A DNA stretch of 64,000 nucleotides. Origin: JBEISR01 sp044337705 (GTDB lineage: Bacteria; Planctomycetota; Planctomycetia; Pirellulales; Pirellulaceae). The stretch's first letter is position 1, and each line of letters starts with the position of its first letter. Position numbers and translations under genes: made by a program. The stretch is taken from assembly GCA_044337705.1 (NCBI GenBank), contig JBIINB010000008.1:4874-68873 (forward strand), given 5' to 3'. The notes below the pieces were generated by a model that saw only the letters and a program-made list of their open reading frames with translations, made no database searches and had not been told where the DNA came from. This document shows, one piece after another, positions 45,272 through 54,560 of the stretch.

Positions 45272-45292
45272 GCCACGCGGTTTCCGCGTGGC
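45272..45292 (+). terminator. Probable terminator hairpin after the Tat propeller gene
   Basis: A perfect 9-pair stem (GCCACGCGG/CCGCGTGGC, loop TTT) lies 51 bases after the stop and is followed by TGTTTG, a weak T-rich tail. Termination is likely but not certain. Confidence 0.6.
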
Positions 45293-45354
45293 TGTTTGCT
45301 ACATTGCAGACGAAAATGTTTGAGTTCCATTAGTCGATTTGCGACAATAAAGGT

Positions 45355-47787
45355 ATGAGTTCCCTCCTGCCTACCCTGCCCCAGCTCCGTTGGCCTGTCA
45401 CTCTTTGGATGACCCTCCTCGCGGCGGTCTCCCCATCGCTGTGCGCTCAGGAATCGCTGGAGCTTTTCGAGAAACAGGTCCGCCCGTTGCTCCTGGAGCA
45501 CTGCGCCCAGTGCCATGGCGGAGACGACCCCGAGGGCGACCTGCGGCTGGATCAGACCGAAGGGTTGGCCATCGGCAGTCGAAGCGGCCCCATTCTCGTC
45601 CCGGGCAAACCACAGGAAAGCCTTCTCTGGCTTGCCGTCTCGGGCGAATCACCCGACCTTCAGATGCCGCCACCTCCCCACAAACCTCTGACGCACTCCC
45701 AGAAGCGGAGCATCCAGCAGTGGTTGGCCGGTGGGGCCGCACTTCCGATCTCAGCTCCCAACACCGGCTCCAACGAAAATTCCAGCTCGAATCCGGCGAA
45801 TAGTCCCGCCAGCGACCTCTGGTCGTTGCAGCCGATCCAGTTCCCCATGTTGCCCGATGCGAAGACCGATTGGTCGCAGGAACCGATCGACCGGTTCGTT
45901 GCCGATCGGTGGCCTGAAAATCACGTCCCAACGGCCGCTGCTGATCGATCGGCTTGGCTTCGCCGTGTAACGATCGACCTGACGGGACTACTGCCAACAC
46001 TGGAGGAAACGGAGGCGTTCCTCAAAGATCGGGCCCCCGATGCGATGGAACGAGTCGTCGACCGCCTGCTGGCCAGCCCCACCTATGGCCAGCGATGGGG
46101 GCGCCACTGGCTGGATGTCGTCCGCTACTCCGACTCCAACGGACTCGATGAAAATATCGCGCACGGCAATGCGTGGCGCTACCGCAATTACGTCGTGGCA
46201 TCGCGGAATGCCGACATGCCTTATGACCAGTTCCTTGCCGAGCAACTGGCAGGAGATCTTCTGCCTCCCGACCCCAATGATCCCCATCGCCGGAAGATCG
46301 CCACCGGGATGCTGGTGCTTGGCCCCAAGGTGCTGGCGGAAGTCGACGAACGGAAGATGGAGATGGACATTGTAGATGAGCAGATCGATACGGTCGGTAA
46401 AGCGGTGCTGGGACTGACCCTGGGCTGCGCGCGATGCCATGACCACAAGTTCGATCCCTGGTCGATGGAGGATTACTATCGGTTGGCGGGAATCTTCAAA
46501 AGCACCCGCACGATGGAGCACTTCACGAAAATCGCCAAGTGGAACGAAGCTGAGATCCCAACCGCCGAAGAAGTCGCTCGTCAGGATACCCACCAGCAGG
46601 AACTAACGCGGCACCGCGATCGGATCGCGACGGCTCGACAGGAAGCCATCGACCGCTGGAAAAAGTCGCTTGCCGCAGACTCTCAGGTGCCGGAAGATCC
46701 CGAACCGATGCTGCCAGAGGCAGATCGCCAGATGCTGCAGAAGCTGCGCGACGAGCTGAAGGAACTGGAGAAGAAGACGCCGGAAATTTCCACCGCCATG
46801 GCCGTGTCGGAGGGAAAAATAGACGATGTACCGATCCACATCCGCGGCAGCCATCTGGCCCTGGGTAAAAAGGTCCCACGAGGTTTCCTTGCCCCAGTGC
46901 CCTTGCAGGCTCCGGAGATCCCTCCGCAGCAGAGCGGTCGCGCAGCTCTGGTGGACTGGCTGACCGATCCGGAGCATCCCTTGACCAGCCGGGTGATCGT
47001 CAATCGGATCTGGCGTTGGCACTTCGGACAGGGACTGGTGCGCAGCGTCGACAACTTCGGGGAGCTTGGAGAATCTCCCACCCATCCCCAACTGCTCGAC
47101 TGGATGGCCCAACGCTTTCAGCTGGACGGGTGGTCCTGGAAGAAATTGCAGCGACAGATCGTCCTCTCGGCCACCTACAGGCAAAGCAGCAGTGCGACGC
47201 CTTCCGATCAACAAGCCGATCCGGAGAACCGATGGCTGACTCGCTTCCCCAAGCGAAGAATGGAAGCGGAAGCGATTCGGGACTGCCTGCTGCAGGCCGG
47301 GGACCGATTGGATGTGGGGGTGAAAACTTCCTATCTGCATGTGAAGAACCGCGAATTCTTTTTCGACCATACATCGATCGACAAAACCGATTACAACCAT
47401 CCCTGTCGATCGATCTATCTGCCCGTCGTCCGCAACCACCTCTACGATCTGTTCCAGCTGTTTGATTACAGCGATGCTGCCGTGGTGCTTGGCCATCGGG
47501 ACACCACAAACGTGCCCACCCAGGCGCTGTGCCTGATGAATAGCGCCCTGGCGATCGATGCCTCACAGGGAATGGCAAATCGGATTCTTGCGACAGAAGG
47601 TAGCGACCCACAGCGGTTCGCTCGGGCCGTACGGCTTACGCTGCAGCGCGAGGCAACGGCAGAAGAAACTTCGATGGCCTGCCGTATGCTGGAAGAAGCT
47701 TCCCAGCGCGGGCTGGATCCCGTGGGAGCATGGAGCCTGCTTTGCCAGGGCCTTCTGGCCAGCAATGAGTTTCTTTTTCTGCCATAG
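45355..47787 (+). CDS. PSCyt1-DUF1549-DUF1553 cytochrome (planctomycete PSD1 family)
   Basis: A large exported protein of 810 residues characteristic of Planctomycetes. A signal peptide (WMTLLAAVSPSLCAQ) leads to a PSCyt1 cytochrome with CAQCHG (Cys50, Cys53, His54) and a distal methionine candidate in LQMPPP. DUF1549 (PSCyt2) follows at about 165-380: RFVADRWPE, RRVTIDLTGLLPT and GCARCHDHKFDP, a second CxxCH-like heme site. DUF1553 (PSD1) ends the protein: RAALVDWLTDPEHPLTSRVIVNRIW, RRMEAEAIRDCLLQAGDRLD. The DUF1501 gene follows after 25 bases, the usual genomic pair. Electron-transfer role inferred; substrate unknown. Confidence 0.92.
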   Translation: MSSLLPTLPQLRWPVTLWMTLLAAVSPSLCAQESLELFEKQVRPLLLEHCAQCHGGDDPEGDLRLDQTEGLAIGSRSGPILVPGKPQESLLWLAVSGESPDLQMPPPPHKPLTHSQKRSIQQWLAGGAALPISAPNTGSNENSSSNPANSPASDLWSLQPIQFPMLPDAKTDWSQEPIDRFVADRWPENHVPTAAADRSAWLRRVTIDLTGLLPTLEETEAFLKDRAPDAMERVVDRLLASPTYGQRWGRHWLDVVRYSDSNGLDENIAHGNAWRYRNYVVASRNADMPYDQFLAEQLAGDLLPPDPNDPHRRKIATGMLVLGPKVLAEVDERKMEMDIVDEQIDTVGKAVLGLTLGCARCHDHKFDPWSMEDYYRLAGIFKSTRTMEHFTKIAKWNEAEIPTAEEVARQDTHQQELTRHRDRIATARQEAIDRWKKSLAADSQVPEDPEPMLPEADRQMLQKLRDELKELEKKTPEISTAMAVSEGKIDDVPIHIRGSHLALGKKVPRGFLAPVPLQAPEIPPQQSGRAALVDWLTDPEHPLTSRVIVNRIWRWHFGQGLVRSVDNFGELGESPTHPQLLDWMAQRFQLDGWSWKKLQRQIVLSATYRQSSSATPSDQQADPENRWLTRFPKRRMEAEAIRDCLLQAGDRLDVGVKTSYLHVKNREFFFDHTSIDKTDYNHPCRSIYLPVVRNHLYDLFQLFDYSDAAVVLGHRDTTNVPTQALCLMNSALAIDASQGMANRILATEGSDPQRFARAVRLTLQREATAEETSMACRMLEEASQRGLDPVGAWSLLCQGLLASNEFLFLP

Positions 47788-47812
47788 AGTTCCCCAGCCG
47801 TAGAGGTCTCCG

Positions 47813-49261
47813 ATGCGATCGGAATTCGGTTCCATGGCGACGACAACCCCAGGGCGTCCGATCGTTCTCGATCGACGCACCATGCTTCGCAATTCCGCCA
47901 TTGGTTTCGGTTCGCTGGCCGCCAGCGTGCTGCTCAGCCATGCACAATCCCGCGGGCAGTCGGCTCCCGAACGATTTGCGCTGGAAGGATTTGTTCCAAA
48001 GGCCAAGAGGGTGCTGTTCCTTTTTATGAAGGGAGGGCCGTCGCAGGTCGATACCTTCGACTACAAACCGCTGCTGGATCGGGATCATGGGAAGGAACTT
48101 CCGTTCGACAAGCCTCGTGTTCAGTTTGCACCGACTTCGACACTGCTTCGAAGTCCTTGGAAGTTTTCCCAGCATGGCCAGTCGGGAACCTGGGTCAGTC
48201 AGCTATTTCCTGAAGTCGCCCGCCACGTCGACAGCCTCTGCATGGTCCATTCGCTGCATGGCACCAACGCGGCGCACGGTGGAGCCCTGCTGAAACTTCA
48301 TACCGGTAGCGACGCGTTTGTCCGCCCAAGCATGGGAGCCTGGGTGCAATATGGGCTGGGATCCGAGAACCAAGATCTTCCCGGTTTTGTCACTATCTGC
48401 CCGACGCTAGCTCACGGAGGCGTCAACAACTGGGGTTCCGCCTTCCTCCCGGCTAGGTTTCAGGGAGTTCCCATCGGCAACGCCTCGACCCCCTCCGACC
48501 AAGCGAAAATCCGCTTCATCGAACCTGCGGTGCCCCGCGACCGGGCACTGCAGCGCTGGCAGCTCGACTGGATCCAGCAGCGCAACCAGGAACATCTGGC
48601 GGTCGGTGGCCACGATGCGGCGCTCGAAGGTCGCATCGCGGCGATGGAACTGGCATTCCGTATGCAGGGAGAGATGCCTGAGGCGCAGGATTTGGCCAGT
48701 GAATCATCGGCCACCCATCAACTCTACGGCCTGGACGATCCCGTCACCGCTAACTTTGGCCGCCAGTGCCTGCTGGCTAGAAGACTCCTGGAACGAGGGG
48801 TCCGATTCGTTCAGGTCAGCCACAGCGACGCCTTCGTCCAGTGGGATCAGCATGGCGACCTGAAGAAGGGTCACGAAAAGAACGCCCGCGAGGTCGATCG
48901 TCCCATCGCCGGATTGCTCGACGACCTCAAGCAACGCGGCCTCCTGGAGGAAACCTTGGTCTTGTGGAGTGGAGAGTTCGGCAGGACTCCCACGGCGCAA
49001 GGAACCGACGGACGAGACCACAACCCGGAGGGGTTTACTGTCTGGATGGCAGGTGGCGGGGTCAAACCCGGTTTCCACTATGGAGCGACCGACGAGTACG
49101 GATTCTATGCGGTGGAGAACAAGGTCCACCTGCACGATCTGCACGCGACGCTGCTGGGGCTTCTTGGGATCGACCATACCAAACTGACCTACCGCTACGC
49201 GGGCCGCGATTTTCGACTGACCGACATTCACGGCCGCGTCGTACGCGAGATCTTCGCCTGA
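47813..49261 (+). CDS. Tat-exported DUF1501 protein (sulfatase-like fold)
   Basis: A 482-residue partner of the preceding cytochrome. A Tat signal (LDRRTMLRNSAIGFGSLAASVLL) starts the protein. The mature part has the DUF1501 pattern: AKRVLFLFMKGGPSQVDTFDYKP, SQLFPEVARHVDSLCMVHSL, GRQCLLARRLLERGVRFVQV, LVLWSGEFGRTPTAQG and DHNPEGFTVWMAGGGVKPG. The family is related to the alkaline phosphatase/sulfatase superfamily, but canonical metal or formylglycine residues are not obvious here, so catalysis is uncertain. ATG 47813 follows AGAGG. DUF1553/DUF1501 pairs are a planctomycete hallmark, often many per genome. Confidence 0.92.
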   Translation: MRSEFGSMATTTPGRPIVLDRRTMLRNSAIGFGSLAASVLLSHAQSRGQSAPERFALEGFVPKAKRVLFLFMKGGPSQVDTFDYKPLLDRDHGKELPFDKPRVQFAPTSTLLRSPWKFSQHGQSGTWVSQLFPEVARHVDSLCMVHSLHGTNAAHGGALLKLHTGSDAFVRPSMGAWVQYGLGSENQDLPGFVTICPTLAHGGVNNWGSAFLPARFQGVPIGNASTPSDQAKIRFIEPAVPRDRALQRWQLDWIQQRNQEHLAVGGHDAALEGRIAAMELAFRMQGEMPEAQDLASESSATHQLYGLDDPVTANFGRQCLLARRLLERGVRFVQVSHSDAFVQWDQHGDLKKGHEKNAREVDRPIAGLLDDLKQRGLLEETLVLWSGEFGRTPTAQGTDGRDHNPEGFTVWMAGGGVKPGFHYGATDEYGFYAVENKVHLHDLHATLLGLLGIDHTKLTYRYAGRDFRLTDIHGRVVREIFA

Positions 49262-49830
49262 ATCGATCTGAGTGGCGAGGCGGTCAGGGCGGTGCACAAC
49301 GTCCACCCTACTGCAGCAAAAAAACCCGGCCGCCCAAACTGGCCGGCTAGGCTAAAGGCAGATAACCTCCACAGCGGTTCAAAATCCTATGAATCCATGC
49401 AAAGCGCCGCGCGATCATCGTGCGAGGCAACCAATACTAGCACCGAGGCGCTAGACACAGGTCGGAACAAAAGCACCAAACGCATCCGGGAAGAAGGGAA
49501 ATCATACGATTGCAGCGAAAACCCCTCCTCCAGCCCAAGCAGTCGATCGCCAGCATCCTCAACCTTGTCCACCAGTACAATTCGTGCAAAAAAGAGGTGC
49601 ACGGCGAGCAATCAACAGACTTTGGAGTACCCTGATTCCGAATGAGGGACTTCTCGCTTGGCTGCAACTTGGAACGTTGCAATGCTCGCTGTCGCGTCTT
49701 GTCCCAAGATCCAGTTCGATGACAATAGTCTCATCCCCTTCAGGCGCTTTCCGCCGCCTTTCACTGAACAAATGGTGTCGTCACGCTAATGAAAGGCCCC
49801 TAAACATTGGCGGAGCATTCAGGCATTTCT
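49262..49830. other. Low-GC, gene-poor stretch at the left edge of a possible acquired segment
   Basis: About 569 bases hold no convincing gene. GC falls toward the right, GATC sites become rare, and short open stretches on both strands have no family match. This fits remnant or recently acquired DNA before the sulfotransferase gene. Confidence 0.45.
49318..49346 (-). terminator. Possible terminator hairpin (minus strand)
   Basis: On the minus strand a 6-pair stem CCGGCC/GGCCGG (49346-49341 with 49331-49326, 9-base loop) is followed by GGGTTTTTTT-like sequence (A run at 49318-49324 on the plus strand). No minus-strand gene ends nearby, so its purpose is unclear. Confidence 0.4.
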
Positions 49831-50673
49831 ATGACGTCGCCGCTATTGAGTCGATTCAATCGGCAATTAAAGCTACCTGACATTCGTTGCACCTCAAATT
49901 CTATGATGCTCCAGATTAGCGGAAAACCTGCATTCCTCATTATTGGTGCTCAAAAGGCTGGAACCAGTTCGCTGTTCCGCTATCTGGCTCAACATCCCAA
50001 TATTCAATTGCCGCAAAAGAAGGAATTGCATTTTTTCGATGTATGGTATGGAAATGGCATTGAATGGTATGAAGGACAATTCCCAAGAGCTTGTTCCCAT
50101 TCCCAATACATCAGTGGTGAAGCATCACCTTATTATGTTTTTCATCCACTGGTTCCCGAGCGAGTTTTTCGCCACTATCCCACAATCCGCCTAATTGTTT
50201 TGCTCAGGAATCCGGTCGACAGGGCCTACTCGCATTTTCACATGGCACGAAACCGAAATAAGGAGCCCGAAGAGTCCTTCATGCGTGCAGTGGATCTGGA
50301 GTACGACCGGATAGCATTTGAAAAGCAACAGATAAAAGAAGGGATCATTAACTCAGGGGGTAGCTTTCGCAATTGGAGCTATGTCAGCAGGGGATTGTAC
50401 GGGGAGCAGATTGCTCGCTGGCAACAATATTTTCCTTCGGAACAGTTTCTTTTCATCAAGAGTGAGGATTTTTACGCGAACACGATCGATGAACTGGAAC
50501 AGGTTCATGACTTTCTTGATATTCCAAACGTCCCGCCAGTCGATATTTCTCCGGTAAACACAAACCAGTACCCCGACCTTCCTGCTTCGGACAGAAAAAA
50601 ATTGGAGGAATACTTCAGAGAGGATGGCACGGTCTTGCGGAAATTAATCGGAAGTCGTTTCTCATGGTTCTAG
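49831..50673 (+). CDS. Sulfotransferase (heparan sulfate sulfotransferase-like)
   Basis: A 280-residue PAPS-dependent sulfotransferase fold. The 5'-phosphosulfate loop FLIIGAQKAGTSSLFRYLAQHP and the 3'-phosphate strand RLIVLLRNPVDRAYSHFHMA are clear, and KELHFFDVWYGNGIEWYEGQFP is typical of the glycan sulfotransferase group. It would transfer sulfate to a saccharide. ATG 49831 is chosen; ATG 49903 (MMLQISGKPAFLI) or TTG 49807 are alternatives, none with a strong ribosome binding site. Codon use is AT-rich compared with the rest of the window (near 45% GC in two lines I counted, against 60% elsewhere), and GATC sites are not enriched, which suggests horizontal transfer. Confidence 0.8.
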   Translation: MTSPLLSRFNRQLKLPDIRCTSNSMMLQISGKPAFLIIGAQKAGTSSLFRYLAQHPNIQLPQKKELHFFDVWYGNGIEWYEGQFPRACSHSQYISGEASPYYVFHPLVPERVFRHYPTIRLIVLLRNPVDRAYSHFHMARNRNKEPEESFMRAVDLEYDRIAFEKQQIKEGIINSGGSFRNWSYVSRGLYGEQIARWQQYFPSEQFLFIKSEDFYANTIDELEQVHDFLDIPNVPPVDISPVNTNQYPDLPASDRKKLEEYFREDGTVLRKLIGSRFSWF

Positions 50674-51042
50674 AAGTCTTGAAGGTTTCAGGACGCTGTT
50701 TTTGAGATTTCCACCGCTGACGGGACTTGGTGCGAAGAAGTCGCATGGGCGAGGTTTCCGGCCAACAGCAAATCGAAACGTCGGGTGCGTGGGCTGTGGT
50801 AGATGGTAATGCACCAAGTTCTATGATCGGCGTGTGGGGGCATGAACGACTAGATCCATCTTGCTTATTGTGGCTCTTCAGCACGATCTGACTCGCAGGA
50901 AGGAAGACCAAAAACGAGTCCTTCCATTTTTTCCGATTGCGACGAGAAGCGATTGACAATCGGTCGGCTTTGGAAGCACCGAGGTCCTATTTTGGATCGC
51001 GGAGAGATCGACGACGATCCAATTCGGTTTGTCCCTATCGAA
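50674..51042. other. Gap with terminator between sulfotransferase and deacetylase genes
   Basis: 369 bases with no supported gene. The terminator at 50898-50932 is the only clear element. GC begins to rise again near 50950, marking the right edge of the low-GC segment. Confidence 0.4.
50898..50932 (+). terminator. Probable Rho-independent terminator after the sulfotransferase
   Basis: GGAAGGA (50898-50904) pairs with TCCTTCC (50919-50925) across a 14-base loop, followed by ATTTTTT. The 7-pair stem with a T-run is a plausible plus-strand terminator about 225 bases after the stop codon. Confidence 0.6.
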
Positions 51043-51990
51043 TCATGGCGCGCGGGTGTGATCCATAAATTGCCGCCAGGTGATCGATTCAATATGGTGG
51101 TCCCCCAGCAGTTTCTTGAATTCCTCGGAGGAAAAAAGCTGCCGATCCTGGTTGCGACGCGCCGCGCTGTTGGTGACGGCCCGAAGCTCTTCATCGTCAT
51201 AACCACAGTGAATGATCAACTGGTGAATCCCTTGCGGAATCTTTGCAATCGCTTCCTCATAGGCCGCTTTCCTCATCTCCAGATCGTCTCCACCATAGAT
51301 CTGCACCAGGGAATCGAGCACTGGCAACTTTCGCTGGTCCAGCATCTGGATGGCTGACTCCAGCCTTGCTGCTAGCGCGGGGTAGCCCTTTCGCGTCGGT
51401 TCATCCAGCGATCGAAGGAAGAGTACGGGCAGGTCGTACTCGATCCCCAGTTTCAGATAGACTGCCACCAGATCCGGCCGGCTCATCACGGCACCCATAT
51501 GCGTATCCAGATGGCTCAGCGGTACCCCGAATGCTTTGGCGCGGTCGATCTGCGCTCGCAATTCCTTCTCGACGTGGTCCGCGTTTGCATTCTCCATTAC
51601 CTGCTGGACATTATCCCAGAGATAGCCTTCCGGATCGACCAGCGACGGCACGTCACTTCGATCCGCAACTGGTCCCCAGCGGTAGACGTCCCATTCGGAA
51701 TTGAGAGTCAGATGGATTCCGTAATCGTACTCCGGATGCGTTTTGGCATACTGCGCGAATTCCTTGAACCATGGACATGGCACCATGATGCTCGCGGATC
51801 GGACCAGCCCGCTTTCCAGAGCAGCGATCGTCCCCACGTTGGCCGAGTGCGACATGCCGGCGTCATCGGCATGGACGATCAGGTACTTTCCGGGCGCCAG
51901 TCGTTGTGCCGATGCAGGCGAAGCGAATGGTACAAGGAATATAAAAGACATAACGGCCCAGAGGCCAGACTTGATGAAAATCATCAGCAC
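51043..51990 (-). CDS. Secreted YdjC/ChbG-type carbohydrate deacetylase
   Basis: A 315-residue exported enzyme of the ChbG/HpnK (YdjC) family, which removes acetyl groups from N-acetylated sugars. The signal peptide (LWAVMSFIFLVPFASPASAQ) is followed by LIVHADDAGMSHSANVG with the metal-binding Asp pair, a His ligand in YDYGIHLTLNSE and PLSHLDTHMGAV with catalytic His/Asp residues. Length is near that of ChbG (about 250) plus the leader. The substrate may be chitin-like or a surface polysaccharide, but this is inference. ATG 51984 is an alternative start. Confidence 0.85.
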   Translation of the reverse strand: MLMIFIKSGLWAVMSFIFLVPFASPASAQRLAPGKYLIVHADDAGMSHSANVGTIAALESGLVRSASIMVPCPWFKEFAQYAKTHPEYDYGIHLTLNSEWDVYRWGPVADRSDVPSLVDPEGYLWDNVQQVMENANADHVEKELRAQIDRAKAFGVPLSHLDTHMGAVMSRPDLVAVYLKLGIEYDLPVLFLRSLDEPTRKGYPALAARLESAIQMLDQRKLPVLDSLVQIYGGDDLEMRKAAYEEAIAKIPQGIHQLIIHCGYDDEELRAVTNSAARRNQDRQLFSSEEFKKLLGDHHIESITWRQFMDHTRAP

Positions 51991-52046
51991 TCACCCACGC
52001 AATAGAGTCTTTTGCCATCCGGCGCCAGCCACCTCCAACAGGCAGT

Positions 52047-52841
52047 TTAGGCGCGTCGCTTGAGCATATAGACGACGTCTTCCGAAGACGGATCGACGTC
52101 GATCGGATCGTCGATCGAATAGCGGAAGTCGTAAGTCGCTTCGATCTCCCATTGGGGCACCGAGTCGATGAATTTCTGGAACTGTTTCCAGGTGTAACTT
52201 CGCAGCACCAGGCAATCGTCGATGCGGTAGGAGCCAGACGGACGATGGATATCAAAGCGAATGTTGAAGCGTTCGATCCGCGTGCGGGTGTCTTTATCGC
52301 GAGGCCACATCTGGGTGTTGACGACCAGATGGCCGCGTCTGGCCGACCAGGATTCATGGTCGGTGGGAGTTCCTTCCTGAGGGGTCAGATGAAGCCCCAG
52401 GGCATAAAAGCCGCCTGGGCGAATCGCATCGGCCATCGATCGCAGGTGACCGACCGCCTGAGCTTCGGTGGTGAGATGGCGGAAGGAGTTGATCGTGTTG
52501 AAGGCGGCGTCATAGGGCCGCTTCACCTGAAAATCGCTCATGTCGGCCACCCAGGTTTTTGCCGCGAGGGAATGTCGCTGCAACCGTCGGTTGCAGTATT
52601 CGATCGCCTTGGGATTCAGGTCGATACCATCGACCTGGTAACCGGCTTTGGCAAAGCGGTAGACCAACCGCCCCGTTCCACAAGCTGGTTCAAAGAGCCG
52701 CCTCGGAGGCCTGCTCAGATGCTTGGCAAAGGCAGCTTTGAGAAACTTGAATTCGGCAGCCCAGTCGCTGCCAAAAATCAGGTCGTAGTAGATGGGATTG
52801 TCGTAGATGCTTTCCTGGCGTACTTCCATGGCTTGTGGCAC
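52047..52841 (-). CDS. Class I SAM-dependent methyltransferase
   Basis: A 264-residue enzyme. Motif I is RRLFEPACGTGRLVYRFAKAGYQVDGIDLNPKAIEYCNRR, motif II-like WVADMSDFQVKRPYDAAFNTINSFRHL, and IRPGGFYALGLHL follows. These fit the small-molecule methyltransferase fold. The C-terminal half is beta-rich (VLRSYTWKQFQKFIDSV), and the substrate is unknown. It stands alone, downstream of nothing on its strand within 180 bases, and the ATG is preceded by no strong ribosome binding site that I can name. Confidence 0.85.
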   Translation of the reverse strand: MPQAMEVRQESIYDNPIYYDLIFGSDWAAEFKFLKAAFAKHLSRPPRRLFEPACGTGRLVYRFAKAGYQVDGIDLNPKAIEYCNRRLQRHSLAAKTWVADMSDFQVKRPYDAAFNTINSFRHLTTEAQAVGHLRSMADAIRPGGFYALGLHLTPQEGTPTDHESWSARRGHLVVNTQMWPRDKDTRTRIERFNIRFDIHRPSGSYRIDDCLVLRSYTWKQFQKFIDSVPQWEIEATYDFRYSIDDPIDVDPSSEDVVYMLKRRA

Positions 52842-53024
52842 AAATCTCTATGGACAAGGTATTCTGAAGGCCTCGTGGCACTTGCATCAGCATAGCGGAT
52901 GCCGTCTGCAACGGGGGATTCCGGCAGGTGTGCTCTCCTGACACTCTCGATGCCATCGATGGATGTGACTTCCCGAGTCGGCTCGTTGCAAGCTTCCGAA
53001 CCGATCCTTCCCTGAGGCCTCCGG

Positions 53025-53798
53025 ATGACCGCTGCTGTCGCCGCTCTGTTTTTCCTGATCGCGGCACTTTATGCTTCCGTGGGATTCGCCGGTGGATCGT
53101 CGTACCTTGCGCTCCTCGCGTGGCTTGACTTTCCAACCGACCAGGTGCGTTCGACGGCGCTGGGATGCAATCTTGTGGTATCTCTATGGGGCTTTGCGCA
53201 GGCGATTGGGCGATCTACGATGCCGTGGCGATTCCTATTGCCCCTAGTTGGCTGTTCCATGCCGACTGCGTGGTATGCCGCCAGCATGACGATCTCCAGG
53301 CCGCTCTTTTTAGGACTTGTCAGCGGATGTCTGGGGATCAGCGCGGTAGCGCTTCTGTTTCCGCAAAAAAACGAAGGTGAATTGGTTCCCTTGGAGCCGC
53401 AGCCGACTCGACGGATCACCCTGCTTGCCTGCCTCATGGGGTTTCCCCTTGGGCTGATTGCTGGATGGACGGGGATTGGTGGGGGTATCTATCTGGCCCC
53501 CTTGCTGCACCTGATGCGATGGGGCACTCCCGTTCAGATCGCATCATTGGCCACAGGTCTGATCGCATGCAATTCGATTGCCGGACTTTTAGGGAGATGG
53601 AGCGCATCGGGCGGCTGGCAGGGGCACATCGATCCGTCTTTCACTCTGTGGATGATTGCAGCCTTGTCTGGCGGAATGATTGGAAATCGATGGCTGCATC
53701 ATCACCGGAATGGTCCAGCCATCCGATTCGCTACAGGAATCGTGGTGGCGATGGTTGCGCTGCAGCTCGCCTTCCGCGCGGCCAGCCATGCATACTGA
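53025..53798 (+). CDS. TauE/SafE family sulfite-exporter-like permease
   Basis: A 257-residue membrane protein with eight or so hydrophobic segments of the TauE/SafE (DUF81) family. AALFFLIAALYASVGFAGGSSYLALLA and GLIAGWTGIGGGIYLAPLLHL are the paired Gly-rich repeats of the family. Members export sulfite, sulfoacetate or related anions; which one here is unknown. Sulfite-type export might relate to sulfur metabolism near sulfotransferases, but that is loose. It converges on the methyltransferase at 53851. Confidence 0.85.
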   Translation: MTAAVAALFFLIAALYASVGFAGGSSYLALLAWLDFPTDQVRSTALGCNLVVSLWGFAQAIGRSTMPWRFLLPLVGCSMPTAWYAASMTISRPLFLGLVSGCLGISAVALLFPQKNEGELVPLEPQPTRRITLLACLMGFPLGLIAGWTGIGGGIYLAPLLHLMRWGTPVQIASLATGLIACNSIAGLLGRWSASGGWQGHIDPSFTLWMIAALSGGMIGNRWLHHHRNGPAIRFATGIVVAMVALQLAFRAASHAY

Positions 53799-53850
53799 AT
53801 CGGTCTGACAGACATGCACCGGGCGGCGTTCAGAAGCGCGCGGACCTTCC

Positions 53851-54546
53851 TCAGGCGACATGCTGCGGGTCGGTCTTTCGAATCACCCCCGACCAGACCA
53901 GCCCACCTTGGCTCCGCTCCATCTGCTGCCAAGAAGCCTGCGCGGGGAGGGGCCACTCGGCAATCTCTTCGAACGACCAGATCGATTGCTGGACCAGAGG
54001 ATCACTTCGCCAGGGAATGATCTCCTGGCACAAGTAGGGAAGTTCGGTCCCATCGTCGGCCAAATCCCCTGGGAGCCAATCCCTCAGCAGCAGACTACCT
54101 CCCGGTTGCAGGCAGCGGATCGCTTCTGCTAGCCACTCCTGCGGCCGATCGACTCGATGCAGCATCAGATGTGCTACGATGGTATCGAAGTAGGCATCGG
54201 GAAATGGGAAAGGCCTTTCGTAGTCGACATGGTGCAATTGGATGCGATGCGTCATACGCTCCACTTCCAGGGCGTATCGGGCCAGATCCAACAGTTCGGT
54301 CGATGTTTCGGATGCCATCACACGTGCATCTGGCCACCGTCGGCAGATGGCAATGGCCAGCCGACCCGTGCTGCATCCCATTTCCAGGACGTGCCGCCCT
54401 GGCGTGGTGCAGGTTGCAACCCACCGGAGAAACTCTTCGTGCAATGGACCAAAGGGTGCGTCGTCCAGGGCGATCGCCTGGTCGATGGTGTAGTGTGGTC
54501 TGTGCCACAACGCGCGAGGAGACGGAGAGGAATTCATCGGTGGCAT
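53851..54546 (-). CDS. Methyltransferase domain protein
   Basis: A 231-residue enzyme with a clear SAM fold: VLEMGCSTGRLAIAICRRWPDARV (motif I), ELLDLARYALE, then YERPFPFPDAYFDTIVAHLMLHRVD and LQPGGSLLLRDWLPGD. Resembles the UbiE/MenG-like group, but no quinone-methyltransferase signature is certain. ATG 54546 (MPPMNSS) has GGGAAGT just upstream; the long open frame to 54810 overlaps the permease gene and is disregarded. Its start lies 14 bases after the permease stop, so both are probably in the same transcript. Confidence 0.8.
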   Translation of the reverse strand: MPPMNSSPSPRALWHRPHYTIDQAIALDDAPFGPLHEEFLRWVATCTTPGRHVLEMGCSTGRLAIAICRRWPDARVMASETSTELLDLARYALEVERMTHRIQLHHVDYERPFPFPDAYFDTIVAHLMLHRVDRPQEWLAEAIRCLQPGGSLLLRDWLPGDLADDGTELPYLCQEIIPWRSDPLVQQSIWSFEEIAEWPLPAQASWQQMERSQGGLVWSGVIRKTDPQHVA

Positions 54547-54560
54547 TACTTCCCAATCGA

